A stretch of DNA of 40,996 nucleotides from the NCBI RefSeq assembly GCF_946184425.1, contig NZ_CAMHFP010000016.1, positions 1-40,996 on the forward strand, written 5' to 3'. A program made the translations under genes and the position numbers. The notes beneath the pieces are model-generated. The model did no database searches. It saw only the letters and a list, made by a program, of their open reading frames with translations, and was not told the DNA's origin. Source of the stretch: an uncultured Methanobrevibacter sp. (GTDB lineage: Archaea > Methanobacteriota > Methanobacteria > Methanobacteriales > Methanobacteriaceae). Positions 7,491-16,813 of the stretch are shown piece after piece (within the stretch, counting starts at the first letter, position 1; the number at the start of each line of letters is the position of its first letter).

Positions 7491-9092
7491 TTATCTATTC
7501 TCTTTAAGCATGTCTTCTTTTTCATCTGGAGTTAATTGTTCAACAATATCTTCAGGAGTACCAATATCCAATATTTTTCCACCCCTCATCAGGGCAGCCC
7601 TATCACAAACATCTAAAACAAAGTCCATATCGTGAGAAATGATAATGAATGTTTGTTCTAAATCAGTACGGGCTTTTAAGATAGAGTCAGTAACAACAAC
7701 ACGAGTAATAGGGTCCATAGTACCTGTTGGTTCATCCAACACAATTAAATTAGGTTCTTTAATTAAAACCTGTGCAAGAGCAACCCTATGCTTTTCCCCT
7801 ACACTTAATTGATCAGGATACTTATCAAGAATAGATGCAGCAGTTGCATCAGAGAATCCAACAGTGGTTAATGCATGAATAGCTTTAATTTTACCAAATT
7901 CCGCAGGCAAATTTAAACTAATAGCATCAGTCAAGTTACCTAAAATAGTTCTATGAGGATATAATGAATATTCCTGATGTAATAATCCAATATAAGGCAT
8001 GATACGGCCACGGTTAAGAGGACCTACTTTAGTCATGTCAATCCATTCATCACCAAGTTTAATTTCAATAGCACCACTACTTGGTTCGGTTAATCCCATT
8101 AACATTCTTGTAGTAGTAGTTTTTCCTGAACCACTTAATCCTACAATACCGAATATTTCTTCTTTATTAATATCCAAACTTATTCCATCAACAGCTTTTA
8201 CTACTCCCCTTTCAATGGAATAATAATGTTTTTTAACATCTTCAAGAACAACTTGTTTTTCACCAAATTCTGGAATTTCAGGTTTTTCTGGAATAGGTAC
8301 AGTTTCCATGAAGTGATCTACAACAGATTGAGGTTCTCCTTCTTCTTTTATCTGACCATCTTCTAACCAGATAACATTGTCAGCAAGTTCAGTCATTACT
8401 TCCGGCCAGTGAGATGTGATTAACATGGTGATTCCTTCATCTTTTACACCTTCTTTCAAAGTATTGTGAAGTTTTACTGCAGTTTGAGGATCTAATGTAC
8501 CAGTAGGTTCATCAGCTAAAAACATCATAGGCCCTTTTGCCAATTGTCGTGCAAGCACAACTCTTTGTTTTTCCCCACCACTTAAATCACGAGCAATATG
8601 AGTAATTCTATGATTCATTTGAACCATTTCTAATAATTCCAAAGCAAAATATAAACCTTCTTCATAATCGATAGTGTCCGGCATTGCCCTCATTACGTTT
8701 TCAATTACAGTTTCTTCATCATATAATGCAAAGTTACGTTGTAACATTATGGAAATTCTTCTTTTGATACTTGCAAACAATTTTCTTTCAGCATTATAGA
8801 AATCTACTTCTTTAGCTTCTAATGTTCCACCACAATTACATTTTTCACCGACATGAGATGGAGAATCAACAGCTAAACAATCTGGACAAACAGCTAAATT
8901 CATAATAATATTACCCGCATCAGGTTTATAGTCCAATGTTCCTCTAAGCATGTTGATTAAAACAGATTTTCCACTTCCACTACGTCCTAAAATACCTAAA
9001 GTTTCTCCTTCATTAATCTTTAAATTAATATCTTTAAGAACATCAACATCATCAAAAGTTTTTGTAATATTCTTAAGTGTAATAAAATCCAT
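7491..9092 (-). CDS. atwA: Methyl-coenzyme M reductase system component A2 (double ABC ATPase)
   Basis: 533 residues. Two ABC ATPase domains in one chain with no membrane part: Walker A GRSGSGKS and signature LSGGEKQR in the first, GLSGSGKT and LSVGEKHR in the second, both with Asp-Glu Walker B motifs (LADEPTG, LDEPTG). A cysteine insertion in the first domain (CPDC at 69-72, CNCGG at 85-89) is a mark of this family. Component A2 takes part in ATP-dependent reductive activation of the nickel of F430 in methyl-coenzyme M reductase. The ATG at 9092 is used because the upstream in-frame GTG (9101) is part of the AGGTGAT Shine-Dalgarno. It is a single gene with repeated palindromes upstream. Confidence 0.92.
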   Translation of the reverse strand: MDFITLKNITKTFDDVDVLKDINLKINEGETLGILGRSGSGKSVLINMLRGTLDYKPDAGNIIMNLAVCPDCLAVDSPSHVGEKCNCGGTLEAKEVDFYNAERKLFASIKRRISIMLQRNFALYDEETVIENVMRAMPDTIDYEEGLYFALELLEMVQMNHRITHIARDLSGGEKQRVVLARQLAKGPMMFLADEPTGTLDPQTAVKLHNTLKEGVKDEGITMLITSHWPEVMTELADNVIWLEDGQIKEEGEPQSVVDHFMETVPIPEKPEIPEFGEKQVVLEDVKKHYYSIERGVVKAVDGISLDINKEEIFGIVGLSGSGKTTTTRMLMGLTEPSSGAIEIKLGDEWIDMTKVGPLNRGRIMPYIGLLHQEYSLYPHRTILGNLTDAISLNLPAEFGKIKAIHALTTVGFSDATAASILDKYPDQLSVGEKHRVALAQVLIKEPNLIVLDEPTGTMDPITRVVVTDSILKARTDLEQTFIIISHDMDFVLDVCDRAALMRGGKILDIGTPEDIVEQLTPDEKEDMLKENR

Positions 9093-9144
9093 GAAAATCA
9101 CCTATTAACATAATCTTTATTAAAAACTATTAATAATCTTTTCT

Positions 9145-9196
9145 AATAACAATTGTTTTAATCAAATAATAATTGATTTTAATAACAATTGTTTTA
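9145..9196 (-). promoter_or_regulatory. Repeated palindromic motif upstream of atwA
   Basis: AATAACAATTGTTTTA occurs exactly at 9145-9160 and 9181-9196, with a degenerate copy centred on TAATTG (9170-9175) between them. Each perfect copy contains the 10-bp palindrome AACAATTGTT. The block lies about 55-105 bases upstream of the atwA start and downstream of the preceding gene's stop, the position of an operator or activator site. Confidence 0.45.
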
Positions 9197-9202
9197 AAAA
9201 TA

Positions 9203-9934
9203 TTAAAAATGAGAAATATCAAAGTTTAGATTATTAGAAATAACTGCCCTAGCTATTGAAAAGCCATAAACTCCAGTGTCAATCATTTTTTCAATATTTT
9301 CAATGCAATTTAGTGAATTATTCCCAATTACTTTAATATCCACCGCATCACAAATTTCTTTTACAAGATCATAGTCCGCATCAAAAACACCTTTTTTCAT
9401 AGCATCAATATGCAAATAATCTACACCTGAACTTTCAATTAGTTTAGCAACTTCCAAAGTATCGATTCCTTCAATATTCGCCCTGATTTTTACTGAAACT
9501 TCACAATCCACATTATCAACAATTTGAGATATGAATTCTTCCAAATCAGGCCTTTTCAACATTTCTTGTCCACAACCAATTGATGTAATTTCATCTTGGC
9601 GACAATGACAATTAATTTCAACAATATCCAATTCCTTTATATTACCAACTTCAATAATTGGTTGTGGAGTCGTTGCCCTAACATTTGCAGATACTTTTAC
9701 ATCTTTGTTGACCTGTTTTATTGAAGCAACTTCATTTTCAATATTAGAAAATATTTCATTCAAAGGGAAATCAAATTCTTTTCTTCCCCTTTCAACAATT
9801 TTTCTGCTTGCTTCAATTGTAGGTGTATCTAAACTATAACCACCCAAAGTAGCCACATCAAAACCTAATGGAATAACTTTGTTCAAAAATTCGGAATTTG
9901 AAATTCCGGCCATTGGCGCAACTACTTTCATCAT
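9203..9934 (-). CDS. Dihydrouridine synthase-like TIM-barrel protein (MJ0144 family)
   Basis: 243 residues from ATG 9934; an ATG one codon later is equally possible and the TTG further upstream is less likely. The start MMKVVAPMAGISN resembles the FMN-binding N-terminus of tRNA-dihydrouridine synthases (LAPMAG). Later segments VEINCHCRQDE and SVKIRANIEG match the Dus-like barrel (N.NCGCP, V.VK.R), and a late VIGNNSL matches the IGNG-like phosphate-binding strand. The usual Dus catalytic Cys region is altered to NCHCRQ, and there is no C-terminal RNA-binding domain, so the tRNA role is uncertain. It is the last gene of the F420 operon, 9 bases after GTP cyclohydrolase III. Confidence 0.72.
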   Translation of the reverse strand: MMKVVAPMAGISNSEFLNKVIPLGFDVATLGGYSLDTPTIEASRKIVERGRKEFDFPLNEIFSNIENEVASIKQVNKDVKVSANVRATTPQPIIEVGNIKELDIVEINCHCRQDEITSIGCGQEMLKRPDLEEFISQIVDNVDCEVSVKIRANIEGIDTLEVAKLIESSGVDYLHIDAMKKGVFDADYDLVKEICDAVDIKVIGNNSLNCIENIEKMIDTGVYGFSIARAVISNNLNFDISHF

Positions 9935-9943
9935 AAAAATCAA

Positions 9944-10705
9944 TTAATATTCTTTTTCGACAACCCAAGTCCACATTTCATTGTTATTTGCTCGGATTTC
10001 TTCAAGACCTATATCTGCCATGTATGCTGCATCTTCAGCATTTTTACCTCTGCCTATACCTGCTTTGAGTTTAATACCTATTTCCTCATCGATTTCAATC
10101 ATGATTTCTTCAATCTCTTTTTCAGTTAAACCATTGCAGGGTGACATGAAATTATCCCCTCCGATGAAGAATAATAATGCTCCTTTCTTAATTAATTTAG
10201 TCATTAAATAATGTTGAGCTTTATTAACCATGAAACTAGTATCAAAAGCGGATTCAATATCAGTTAATGTTTCAGTTACACTGTTAATATCAATGTGAGC
10301 TGCCTGAACATAACTATCTTCTTCATTAACTAAACTATCTATAGCCAAAATTTCTTTTCTTTCACCTGATTGAGCACTGCCTGCTTTTTGAAGAGCAATA
10401 GTGGCCAATTTTTGTGCTTCATGAGGTGTTTCAGCAGCACCTACACCCATACTTACTGTAATAGGATATCTATTTCTAATTGATCTTTGAATTCTTAAGT
10501 GGTCTTCCTCATCAAGACCGTTTGAAATTGCAAGTAAATTATCAAATCGGGTGAAGAAAACTAAACCTTTTTTATTACCGAAATGATTATTTAAATCAGC
10601 AAATAAATTAGCTTGAAGCATTTGTAAATCAGATTCTGTACGTGGTCTTGGAGTTACAGTCCATGGACCATAGTTGTCAATTTGTATTAATGTCATTTGT
10701 ATCAT
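9944..10705 (-). CDS. arfA: GTP cyclohydrolase III
   Basis: 253 residues, full length for the archaeal enzyme. It opens the imidazole ring of GTP to a formamidopyrimidine (FAPy), the first step to riboflavin and to the deazaflavin FO of coenzyme F420. The N-terminus [20 protein letters not shown] is diagnostic. Two related halves are seen, each with a GGDEF-like metal site ([15 protein letters not shown] and [15 protein letters not shown]), and [15 protein letters not shown] pairs with [23 protein letters not shown] lies upstream of the ATG. It sits downstream of cofD in an F420-dedicated operon. Confidence 0.95.
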   Translation of the reverse strand: MIQMTLIQIDNYGPWTVTPRPRTESDLQMLQANLFADLNNHFGNKKGLVFFTRFDNLLAISNGLDEEDHLRIQRSIRNRYPITVSMGVGAAETPHEAQKLATIALQKAGSAQSGERKEILAIDSLVNEEDSYVQAAHIDINSVTETLTDIESAFDTSFMVNKAQHYLMTKLIKKGALLFFIGGDNFMSPCNGLTEKEIEEIMIEIDEEIGIKLKAGIGRGKNAEDAAYMADIGLEEIRANNNEMWTWVVEKEY

Positions 10706-10725
10706 TTGATAATCGCCTCTTTTAA

Positions 10726-11631
10726 TTAAGGAATACTATCTATAATAATTTGTGCCAAATTTTTCTTAGCATCTAAACTATTCATTATAGTATTTGTAAT
10801 TGTTACCTTATTAACTATTTGATTTAATTGTTGTTTTTTGTCATAATCTTTATCATCAATTACAATATTATCTAAAAAAGTTTCATATAATGATGCCACA
10901 CCAACTGATGAAACTTCAATATCTAATGCCTTCATAAATTTACTGGCAGGACCTGAAACAGAATCCGAACCAATAATTGGAGATACCGCAACAACATAAG
11001 TATCTTTTAATGCATCTTTAACGCCATCCAATGACAAAATAGGTAAAATTGAAGTTATCGGATTTGATGGACCTATAATAACAGCATCAGAATTTATTAT
11101 GGATTCTACAACACCGACAGCAGGAGATACCTTGGAAAATTTAATATCTAATACATCAGGTTGAGCCTGATGTTTTATTAAGAAATCATGAAATTCCAAC
11201 TCGCCAATATCAGTAATAATTTTAATGTCAGAATGTTCTTCACTCATAGGAATAATCTTGGATGTGATTCCCATCTTTTCAGCTTGAATTTCGACAGCTT
11301 TCGCCAGACCATACTTTACCATCAACTGAGTCTTTTGAATTTTTGTTGCCCTATCAATATCACCAATCCTCAATAATTCTGGACAACCAATTTCTTCAAG
11401 CCTTTCATGAGTAATGAAAGTGTCTCCATTAACACCATACCAAAACTCCTCATTAATCATATCAGCCATAGTGTATAAAACAGTGTCAATATCTGCAGAC
11501 ACATAGACACCTGAAAAATAATCGTTTTCCAAAGTATTTACTATAATCGCCAAATCAGTTGGGTCAACAATTTCTTTTAGTCCTTGCAATAATTTTGGAG
11601 TACCGGTTCCTCCAGACAACACAGTAATCAT
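10726..11631 (-). CDS. cofD: 2-phospho-L-lactate transferase
   Basis: 301 residues from ATG 11631; a GTG at 11640 with AGGAAG upstream would add three residues and cannot be excluded. The N-terminus [17 protein letters not shown] is the glycine-rich signature of CofD, followed by [20 protein letters not shown] (family NT.DD....G...SPD.DT) and [15 protein letters not shown]. The enzyme joins the phospholactyl group from an activated lactyl-phosphoguanosine-type donor to FO, giving F420-0. The start lies nine bases after the cofE stop, so the pair is co-translated. Confidence 0.95.
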   Translation of the reverse strand: MITVLSGGTGTPKLLQGLKEIVDPTDLAIIVNTLENDYFSGVYVSADIDTVLYTMADMINEEFWYGVNGDTFITHERLEEIGCPELLRIGDIDRATKIQKTQLMVKYGLAKAVEIQAEKMGITSKIIPMSEEHSDIKIITDIGELEFHDFLIKHQAQPDVLDIKFSKVSPAVGVVESIINSDAVIIGPSNPITSILPILSLDGVKDALKDTYVVAVSPIIGSDSVSGPASKFMKALDIEVSSVGVASLYETFLDNIVIDDKDYDKKQQLNQIVNKVTITNTIMNSLDAKKNLAQIIIDSIP

Positions 11632-11640
11632 AAATTTCAC

Positions 11641-12405
11641 TTACTTCCTGAATACATCAAATTCTTTTGGCATTTTAATGTCATCAATTGTCGCATCAAC
11701 ATTTCTTAAAGTATCAAAACTACCAAATCCTCGAATGAGAACAACAGGAAGACCTTCATCAGCTTGCCCCATAATGAGTGATGCAGCCGCAGCTAACTCA
11801 TCAGCAGTTGCAATTTCAGTAGTTTCTAACTCTCTACCATACAAATCTTTTTCACCAACTCTTCTCCAAAGTGATGAAATTCCAGAACACCCAATTGCAG
11901 TCCCAATAGCTCCAAATCTAAAAGCTCTGCCCTGAGTATCCGTTATTATAACTCCAATTTCTTCTTCAAAAGCATCTTCTAAAAATTCGCGAATTTCAAA
12001 AGCGGACTTATCTGGATTCAAAGGCATTGGAGTAGCTAACCCATCACCAACATTAGATTCATCAATACCTGCATTAGCACAAACAAAACCCTGTTTGGTT
12101 TCAGTAATTATAAAATTAGGCCCAACTTCAACAACTTCATTAGATTCATTTAAAATTGCTTGAACCAATTTAGGATTCTTTTTACATTTTTCAGATAATT
12201 CAAGTGCTTCTTCACTTGGAGTTAAATCATTAATTTTTATAAAATTGCCTTCAGATTTGGAAATTAATGTCTCAGCAATCAAAATAATATCCCCATGTTT
12301 GATAGAACAACCCTGTTTATCAATAGCATCCTTAATAATCTGTGAAATATCACTTGTATCATCAACAATAGGAATATTTTCTAAACCAATTAATTCTATT
12401 GTCAT
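11641..12405 (-). CDS. cofE: Coenzyme F420:L-glutamate ligase
   Basis: 254 residues, the length of archaeal CofE. It adds L-glutamate residues to F420-0 using GTP and divalent metal. Family segments are clear: HGDIILIAETLISKSEGN, GFVCANAGIDESNVG (metal/GTP site), EEEIGVIITDTQGRAFR and GTAIGCSGI. The ATG is preceded by GATGAT. It is the first gene of the cofE-cofD-arfA-MJ0144-like unit, separated from upstream purO by a U-rich 41-base gap. Confidence 0.96.
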   Translation of the reverse strand: MTIELIGLENIPIVDDTSDISQIIKDAIDKQGCSIKHGDIILIAETLISKSEGNFIKINDLTPSEEALELSEKCKKNPKLVQAILNESNEVVEVGPNFIITETKQGFVCANAGIDESNVGDGLATPMPLNPDKSAFEIREFLEDAFEEEIGVIITDTQGRAFRFGAIGTAIGCSGISSLWRRVGEKDLYGRELETTEIATADELAAAASLIMGQADEGLPVVLIRGFGSFDTLRNVDATIDDIKMPKEFDVFRK

Positions 12406-12412
12406 AATATCA

Positions 12413-12446
12413 TCATAAAAAAAATTTTAAAAAAAAATAAAAAAAA
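12413..12446 (-). terminator. U-rich terminator after purO
   Basis: Immediately after the purO stop the minus strand reads as runs of 8, 9 and 8 T separated by a few A. No hairpin is visible, so this is the plain U-tract type usual in archaea. Confidence 0.45.
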
Positions 12447-13073
12447 TTATGGATTATAGACATCAATAGTCCATTCTCCATTAAAAACAGCAGCACCAGA
12501 AGTTACTGGCTTTTTATAATTAGCAAAAGTACCTTCATCAAAAATAAATTTAGCAGATTCAGCAGCTGTTTTAGCATCAAATTCTACAACATCATGTACC
12601 TGACTACCGTAAGTTGAAATAAATACTGCATCACCATAAGGAACTTCTTCAACTAACAATTTTTTATCGTTAGCAATTCCAATATAACAACCGTATTCAT
12701 CTTTCTTATTTGTTGATGTCACAACCCCCGCAATCCTCGGAGTATGATAATCATCCTTTTCATAGTCCATAGTAAGCAATGAATATGCAATAGCATCCTT
12801 AATGTTCATGCCTAATGAAATCTTATCAGCAATAACATCAGTATGAGACCCATTTGATACGATTGCCATATCCCTCACAATACGAATACAATTATATGTA
12901 ATATATGTATTTTCGTAAATATCCTTTTCAAAACCTTCTTTTGGTACAATAGCCGCACGATTTTCAAATTTTAAACATTGCCTATTAGGAAATGATCTAC
13001 TTGATACACGATAAGCCACAAAAGGTTTACCATCACTATTCATCCCAATTGATAAAATTCTCCCAGTATACAT
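12447..13073 (-). CDS. purO: Archaeal IMP cyclohydrolase
   Basis: 208 residues. PurO closes the ring of FAICAR to IMP, the last step of purine synthesis, replacing bacterial PurH in many archaea. Family segments are [31 protein letters not shown] (read as [10 protein letters not shown] and [11 protein letters not shown]), [17 protein letters not shown] and GWIF-equivalent VFNGEWTID at the end. It follows exbD by 15 bases, so the purine gene appears to ride on the exbB-exbD message; no functional link is evident. Confidence 0.95.
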   Translation of the reverse strand: MYTGRILSIGMNSDGKPFVAYRVSSRSFPNRQCLKFENRAAIVPKEGFEKDIYENTYITYNCIRIVRDMAIVSNGSHTDVIADKISLGMNIKDAIAYSLLTMDYEKDDYHTPRIAGVVTSTNKKDEYGCYIGIANDKKLLVEEVPYGDAVFISTYGSQVHDVVEFDAKTAAESAKFIFDEGTFANYKKPVTSGAAVFNGEWTIDVYNP

Positions 13074-13088
13074 AAATATCCCTCATAA

Positions 13089-13502
13089 TCATAACTCTGG
13101 ACGTTGAACTGCAACTTCCGGAGGCACTCCCGGAGGTGTAGTAATCTCAATTAAACCAGGTTTAATATTAACTTCACCTTGGTCCATAACTCTTGCCTGC
13201 ACTCCCACGGCACTGCCCGCTATTGCATCCGAGCGATCTTGACCATTAACGACAACTTTATTTAATCCGGCTACAGGCACAACATAATACTCCTGGTCTC
13301 CAGAAACATCAGTCACATTAGGTTTTCCAGTCGCATCAGAAGCAACATCAGAATCATCAGTCTGAACATCAGTAGCTGAAAAATTACTTGTAACAACTAA
13401 AAATATCATGATTGTGAATAGAATATCAATAAATGGAACCAAATTAATACTTGGTTTTTGATCAAGAACTTTTTTCTTATATCTCCTTACATCAATAGCC
13501 AT
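13089..13502 (-). CDS. ExbD/TolR-family proton-channel subunit
   Basis: 137 residues. One transmembrane helix at about 19-40 contains the proton-relay Asp (D26 in VPFIDILFTIMIF), the defining residue of ExbD/TolR. The rest (about 41-137) is extracytoplasmic, with an acidic Asp/Ser/Thr-rich linker followed by a small beta-rich domain. In bacteria ExbB-ExbD couples proton flow to TonB and the outer membrane; this archaeon has neither, so the driven process is unknown. AGGTGAT overlaps the exbB stop, tying the two together translationally. Confidence 0.9.
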   Translation of the reverse strand: MAIDVRRYKKKVLDQKPSINLVPFIDILFTIMIFLVVTSNFSATDVQTDDSDVASDATGKPNVTDVSGDQEYYVVPVAGLNKVVVNGQDRSDAIAGSAVGVQARVMDQGEVNIKPGLIEITTPPGVPPEVAVQRPEL

Positions 13503-13510
13503 TCAATCAC

Positions 13511-14350
13511 CTATTGTCTAAGTTTACTTTCTGTAATTTCAGCATTAACATTACATTTCTCTAAAATAATATTCGAAATACTTTTATCCAACATACTTGG
13601 TTTAAAAGAAACCTTAATATTTGCATATGGATCTGAAATCAGTCTAGTATTAACAACACCTTCAGCTTCCTGAAGAGCTTCAAGAGCACATTCTACATTT
13701 GAATCAACTCTAACCTTAACTACAGCATAACCCCAATTAGTCATTTTAGTAGCAAGTTCAATTTTATCCATTTCAGCTTCGATTAATCCCTGAATATACG
13801 TATGAAGAGGAAGCAAAATAATAGCAACTAACAAACCCATAATTGTGGTAGTTAATGCAACATAAATCCCCTCAGCCATAGCGGCAGAATCAGGATGAAC
13901 CCCCAATGATTTAAAAGTCATCCAAATACCTATAACTGTACCGATTAATCCTAAAAATGGAGCCAGTTCTGTAAGAGTTTTAATGGTATTTAACCCTTTA
14001 GTCATTTTAGCTACTTCAACAATGAAAATTTGTTCCATACTCTCTTCAACTTCAGTTTTATTCTTATAACCAATTTTCAAAGTTTCAGAAATGATTCGAG
14101 AAATAGGATTTTTAAAACCATTAATCTGCTTTAATGCTTCAACAGCTCCCCCACGTTCCATAGAAGCAGTTACAACACCAAAAATTTCAGTAGTATCCAC
14201 CTTACTAATTCTTCTAAGATATGCAATTTTTCTAATAGAAATAATAATACCATAAATACCTATAAAAAGAATAATATAAGTAATTATACCTCCTTGAGTA
14301 AACATATCCATTATTCCATTAAAAAATGAAGTAAAATATTCAATAATCAT
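13511..14350 (-). CDS. ExbB/TolQ/MotA-family proton channel with C-terminal extra domain
   Basis: 279 residues, longer than typical TolQ/ExbB (~230-245). Three membrane segments: about 22-40, 127-147 (LAPFLGLIGTVIGIWMTF) and 162-184 (VALTTTIMGLLVAIILLPLH). The GLIGTVIG and TTTIMGLLVA motifs are the channel-forming helices of the family. A cytoplasmic region follows TM1, as expected. Beyond TM3, residues ~205-279 form an apparent alpha/beta domain (alternating strands and helices, ferredoxin-like by eye) that I do not know from bacterial homologues. First gene of exbB-exbD-purO. Confidence 0.9.
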   Translation of the reverse strand: MIIEYFTSFFNGIMDMFTQGGIITYIILFIGIYGIIISIRKIAYLRRISKVDTTEIFGVVTASMERGGAVEALKQINGFKNPISRIISETLKIGYKNKTEVEESMEQIFIVEVAKMTKGLNTIKTLTELAPFLGLIGTVIGIWMTFKSLGVHPDSAAMAEGIYVALTTTIMGLLVAIILLPLHTYIQGLIEAEMDKIELATKMTNWGYAVVKVRVDSNVECALEALQEAEGVVNTRLISDPYANIKVSFKPSMLDKSISNIILEKCNVNAEITESKLRQ

Positions 14351-14380
14351 TATATCATCTATCTTTTATCCTATTGAAAA

Positions 14381-14393
14381 AAATATATAAAAA
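14381..14393 (-). promoter_or_regulatory. TATA box candidate for exbB-exbD-purO
   Basis: On the minus strand the sequence reads TTTATATATTT, centred about 37 bases before the ATG, which would place the start of transcription roughly 10 bases upstream of the start codon, just including the GATGAT Shine-Dalgarno. Confidence 0.5.
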
Positions 14394-14440
14394 TAGATTT
14401 ATTAATTCACATACTTAAATATTATTTAAAATAAATAAAA

Positions 14441-15055
14441 TTATTTCATTTTAGAAACAGTAGCCCAAGACCTTCTAACAAAATCAGGCATTTCATCATA
14501 GGTATAATTAGTTAAAAATTTTTTTGTTGTGGGGTCAGACGGATATCCGGAACCAATACCACCCATCTTAATAAAATCCTTATTTATTTCAACAATTTGA
14601 GCATCTCTTTCTGCTTTAGCTATTATAGAAGCCGCACTTACTTCCATATATTTGTCATCTGCTTTATGTTCAGCAATAACATTGACCCCAGTAGATTCAC
14701 AAAGGTTATTTTGAAATCTTTCTGCTTTTACGTCAACAGCATCAACAATAGCTTTTTCAGGATTTAACTTTATTATTAAATCCCTCATTGCATTTTTTTC
14801 AATATCATTAAGATTTATTCCATCAGCTCTCATTTGATCAATTTCTAAAGCTGAAATAACAACAATTTCATAATCAAACATTTTTTTTAATTTTCTTGAT
14901 AGAATAGTACGTCTATTTGGAGTTAATCTTTTCGAATCCTTAACCCCCATCCTTTCAAGAACCTTTTCCATCTTTTCAGGAATGATAACTCCTGCAATAA
15001 CCATAGGCCCTAAAACAGAGCCACGACCCGCTTCATCAATACCTAAAATATCCAT
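14441..15055 (-). CDS. rnhB: Ribonuclease HII
   Basis: 204 residues, typical for archaeal RNase HII, which cuts RNA in RNA-DNA hybrids (Okazaki primers, embedded ribonucleotides). The catalytic DEDD set is visible: DEAGRGSVLGP (D7, E8) at the N-terminus, AIVDAVDVK and AEHKADDKY later, and the substrate-sensing GRG motif. The Shine-Dalgarno is weak (TGAT). It lies 43 bases after mreB, downstream of that gene's terminator, so it may depend on read-through or its own weak promoter. Confidence 0.97.
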   Translation of the reverse strand: MDILGIDEAGRGSVLGPMVIAGVIIPEKMEKVLERMGVKDSKRLTPNRRTILSRKLKKMFDYEIVVISALEIDQMRADGINLNDIEKNAMRDLIIKLNPEKAIVDAVDVKAERFQNNLCESTGVNVIAEHKADDKYMEVSAASIIAKAERDAQIVEINKDFIKMGGIGSGYPSDPTTKKFLTNYTYDEMPDFVRRSWATVSKMK

Positions 15056-15066
15056 AAAAATCAGTA

Positions 15067-15105
15067 AAAAAAAGTTAAAAAAGAAATAAATATAATATTT
15101 ATTTC
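15067..15105 (-). terminator. Hairpin terminator overlapping the mreB-like stop codon
   Basis: On the minus strand GAAATAAAT (15105-15097) and ATTTATTTC (15091-15083) pair over 9 bp with a 5-base loop, followed by T6 and then T8. The TAA stop (15101-15099) lies within the 5' arm. Confidence 0.65.
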
Positions 15106-16172
15106 ATAGCTCGAAGACGAACTTCAGGTTCTAATGCAAGAGGTTCTGCAGCAACAATAGCAGTACCTTTCGCAACAACAGTCATTGGATCTTCGGAAAT
15201 TTCGACAGGAATGGAAATTTCATCAAAAATCCTTTCTTTTAATCCACGAAGTCTGGAACTTCCTCCAACAGCAACCGCATTATTGTAAACGCCCATCATC
15301 AATTCAGGAGATAATCTTTCTAGAATCACATTTAATCCATCAACAATTTGTTGCATATATGGTTCTACAGCGTCAGCAACTAACATTGAGTCAATAACAA
15401 CTTTTTTAGGCCTGTTAGTTTCTAAAGATTTACCAATAACTTCAACACTTAAGTTTTCAAGTTGTTCGGAACAGTGAACCATACCCACTTCCATTTTTGC
15501 GGATTCTGCATCATGAATACCAATAGCTACATCATATTTTTCTGCAACAAGTTCTACTATTTTATTATCAATATCATCTCCACCGCATCTAACGGTTTCA
15601 ATGTCATTAATACCACCAAGAGAGATAATCACAATATCAGTAGAACCGGCACCAATATCAATAACCATAGTACCATTTGGTTCAGCAATAGGTAAACCTG
15701 CACCGATAGCAGCCGCCAATCCTTCACTGATTACTAAAATATTTTGTGCACCTGCTTTTCTACCAATTTCTTCAGCAGCATTCTTTTCTACTTCAGATGC
15801 ATCTCCAGGAATTCCAATAACAATTCTTCCAACACTTTCACCTTCATTAATACCTATTTGCATTGCCTTAATGAGTAATGCTTGTGCTTGAACAACATTT
15901 TCAATAACTCCTTTTTTCAAAGGTCTTACAGCAAGTATGTCCTCAGGAGTTCTTCCAAGCATTCTTTTAGCCTCTTCTCCAACAGCTAACACTTCAGAAG
16001 GGTCGTCTTTTTTAACAGCAACTACAGATGGAATTTGATATAAATCAAATTTATCACCTGAAGGTTTAGCGATAACAGTGTTTAAAGTTCCTAAATCAAT
16101 TCCTAAACTATTACTAATAACTTTGGTATTAGCAACTTGTGGTTCTTCCTCATCCTTTCCAAAAATATTCAT
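15099..16172 (-). CDS. MreB-like actin-family protein
   Basis: 357 residues, MreB length. Actin/Hsp70 ATPase motifs are all present: phosphate-1 GIDLGTLNTVIA (24-35), phosphate-2 MVIDIGAGSTDIVI, and the adenosine motif VAVGGSSRLRGL near the C-terminus. ILAVRPLKKGVIENV and CGGDDID are MreB-like. MreB forms membrane-associated filaments that organise wall synthesis in rod-shaped bacteria; homologues occur in pseudomurein-walled methanogens, where a similar role is plausible. GGAGGAATAATC precedes the ATG and overlaps the end of the upstream gene, which stops two bases before. Confidence 0.88.
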   Translation of the reverse strand: MNIFGKDEEEPQVANTKVISNSLGIDLGTLNTVIAKPSGDKFDLYQIPSVVAVKKDDPSEVLAVGEEAKRMLGRTPEDILAVRPLKKGVIENVVQAQALLIKAMQIGINEGESVGRIVIGIPGDASEVEKNAAEEIGRKAGAQNILVISEGLAAAIGAGLPIAEPNGTMVIDIGAGSTDIVIISLGGINDIETVRCGGDDIDNKIVELVAEKYDVAIGIHDAESAKMEVGMVHCSEQLENLSVEVIGKSLETNRPKKVVIDSMLVADAVEPYMQQIVDGLNVILERLSPELMMGVYNNAVAVGGSSRLRGLKERIFDEISIPVEISEDPMTVVAKGTAIVAAEPLALEPEVRLRAMK

Positions 16173-16174
16173 GA

Positions 16175-16813
16175 TTATTCCTCCGTTACAATATCTTTAA
16201 AATCTATAACGAAAATTTTATTTGATGTAGCGATACTTTGAACCTTTTTAACATATTCATCTTTATCTACTGAAATTAAAATAGTAGATAAAACAACTTC
16301 ATTAGCATTGTAAAACGGCTTCAAAGCAGATTTGATGAAGTTTGGTAATTTTACTTCATTACTTAAATCAATATTAATGAAACCAGTAGTCTGTGATTCC
16401 TGCAGTATGGCAAAAGAAATTTTGGATTTTTCAATGAGGGACACAACATTCCTAATTATATTATCTGGAGCAACAAAAGCCATCAAATTAGGTTCTTCGC
16501 CCAAATAATTACGAGGAATATCTATAAAAGCCCCACCTCTTTTTTTAGTTTCATTTTTGAAATCATTCATACTTATAGAATTCCCATAAAGCATGATAAA
16601 ATCAAATTTTTTATCCAATTTACCCTCTTTTAATATAACATGCTCCCTAAACAAGATTTTAACATTATGATTAGAAGCTATTGCCTTATAAGCCATTGCA
16701 TCGATTAAATCAGCATTACCTGCAATAACACACCAACTTTTTTCGATTTTATAAGAACTATCAGTGGTGATTCTTGCAGCTTGCCTAAGGATACGTATAT
16801 TATCTTCAATCAT
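16175..16813 (-). CDS. Unknown protein coupled to the MreB-like gene
   Basis: 212 residues from ATG 16813; a GTG at 16825 would add four residues but overlaps the probable GTGAG Shine-Dalgarno. I do not recognise the family. The composition is alpha/beta: a Rossmann-like strand-turn-helix near WCVIAGNADLIDAMAYKAI, a strand FDFIMLYGNS, and LMAFVAPDNIIRNVVSLIE. It resembles a nucleotide- or SAM-binding fold, but no decisive motif is seen. No membrane segment or cysteine cluster. The stop lies two bases from the mreB ATG and the mreB Shine-Dalgarno is inside this gene, so the two products are probably made together and may act together. Confidence 0.7.
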   Translation of the reverse strand: MIEDNIRILRQAARITTDSSYKIEKSWCVIAGNADLIDAMAYKAIASNHNVKILFREHVILKEGKLDKKFDFIMLYGNSISMNDFKNETKKRGGAFIDIPRNYLGEEPNLMAFVAPDNIIRNVVSLIEKSKISFAILQESQTTGFINIDLSNEVKLPNFIKSALKPFYNANEVVLSTILISVDKDEYVKKVQSIATSNKIFVIDFKDIVTEE

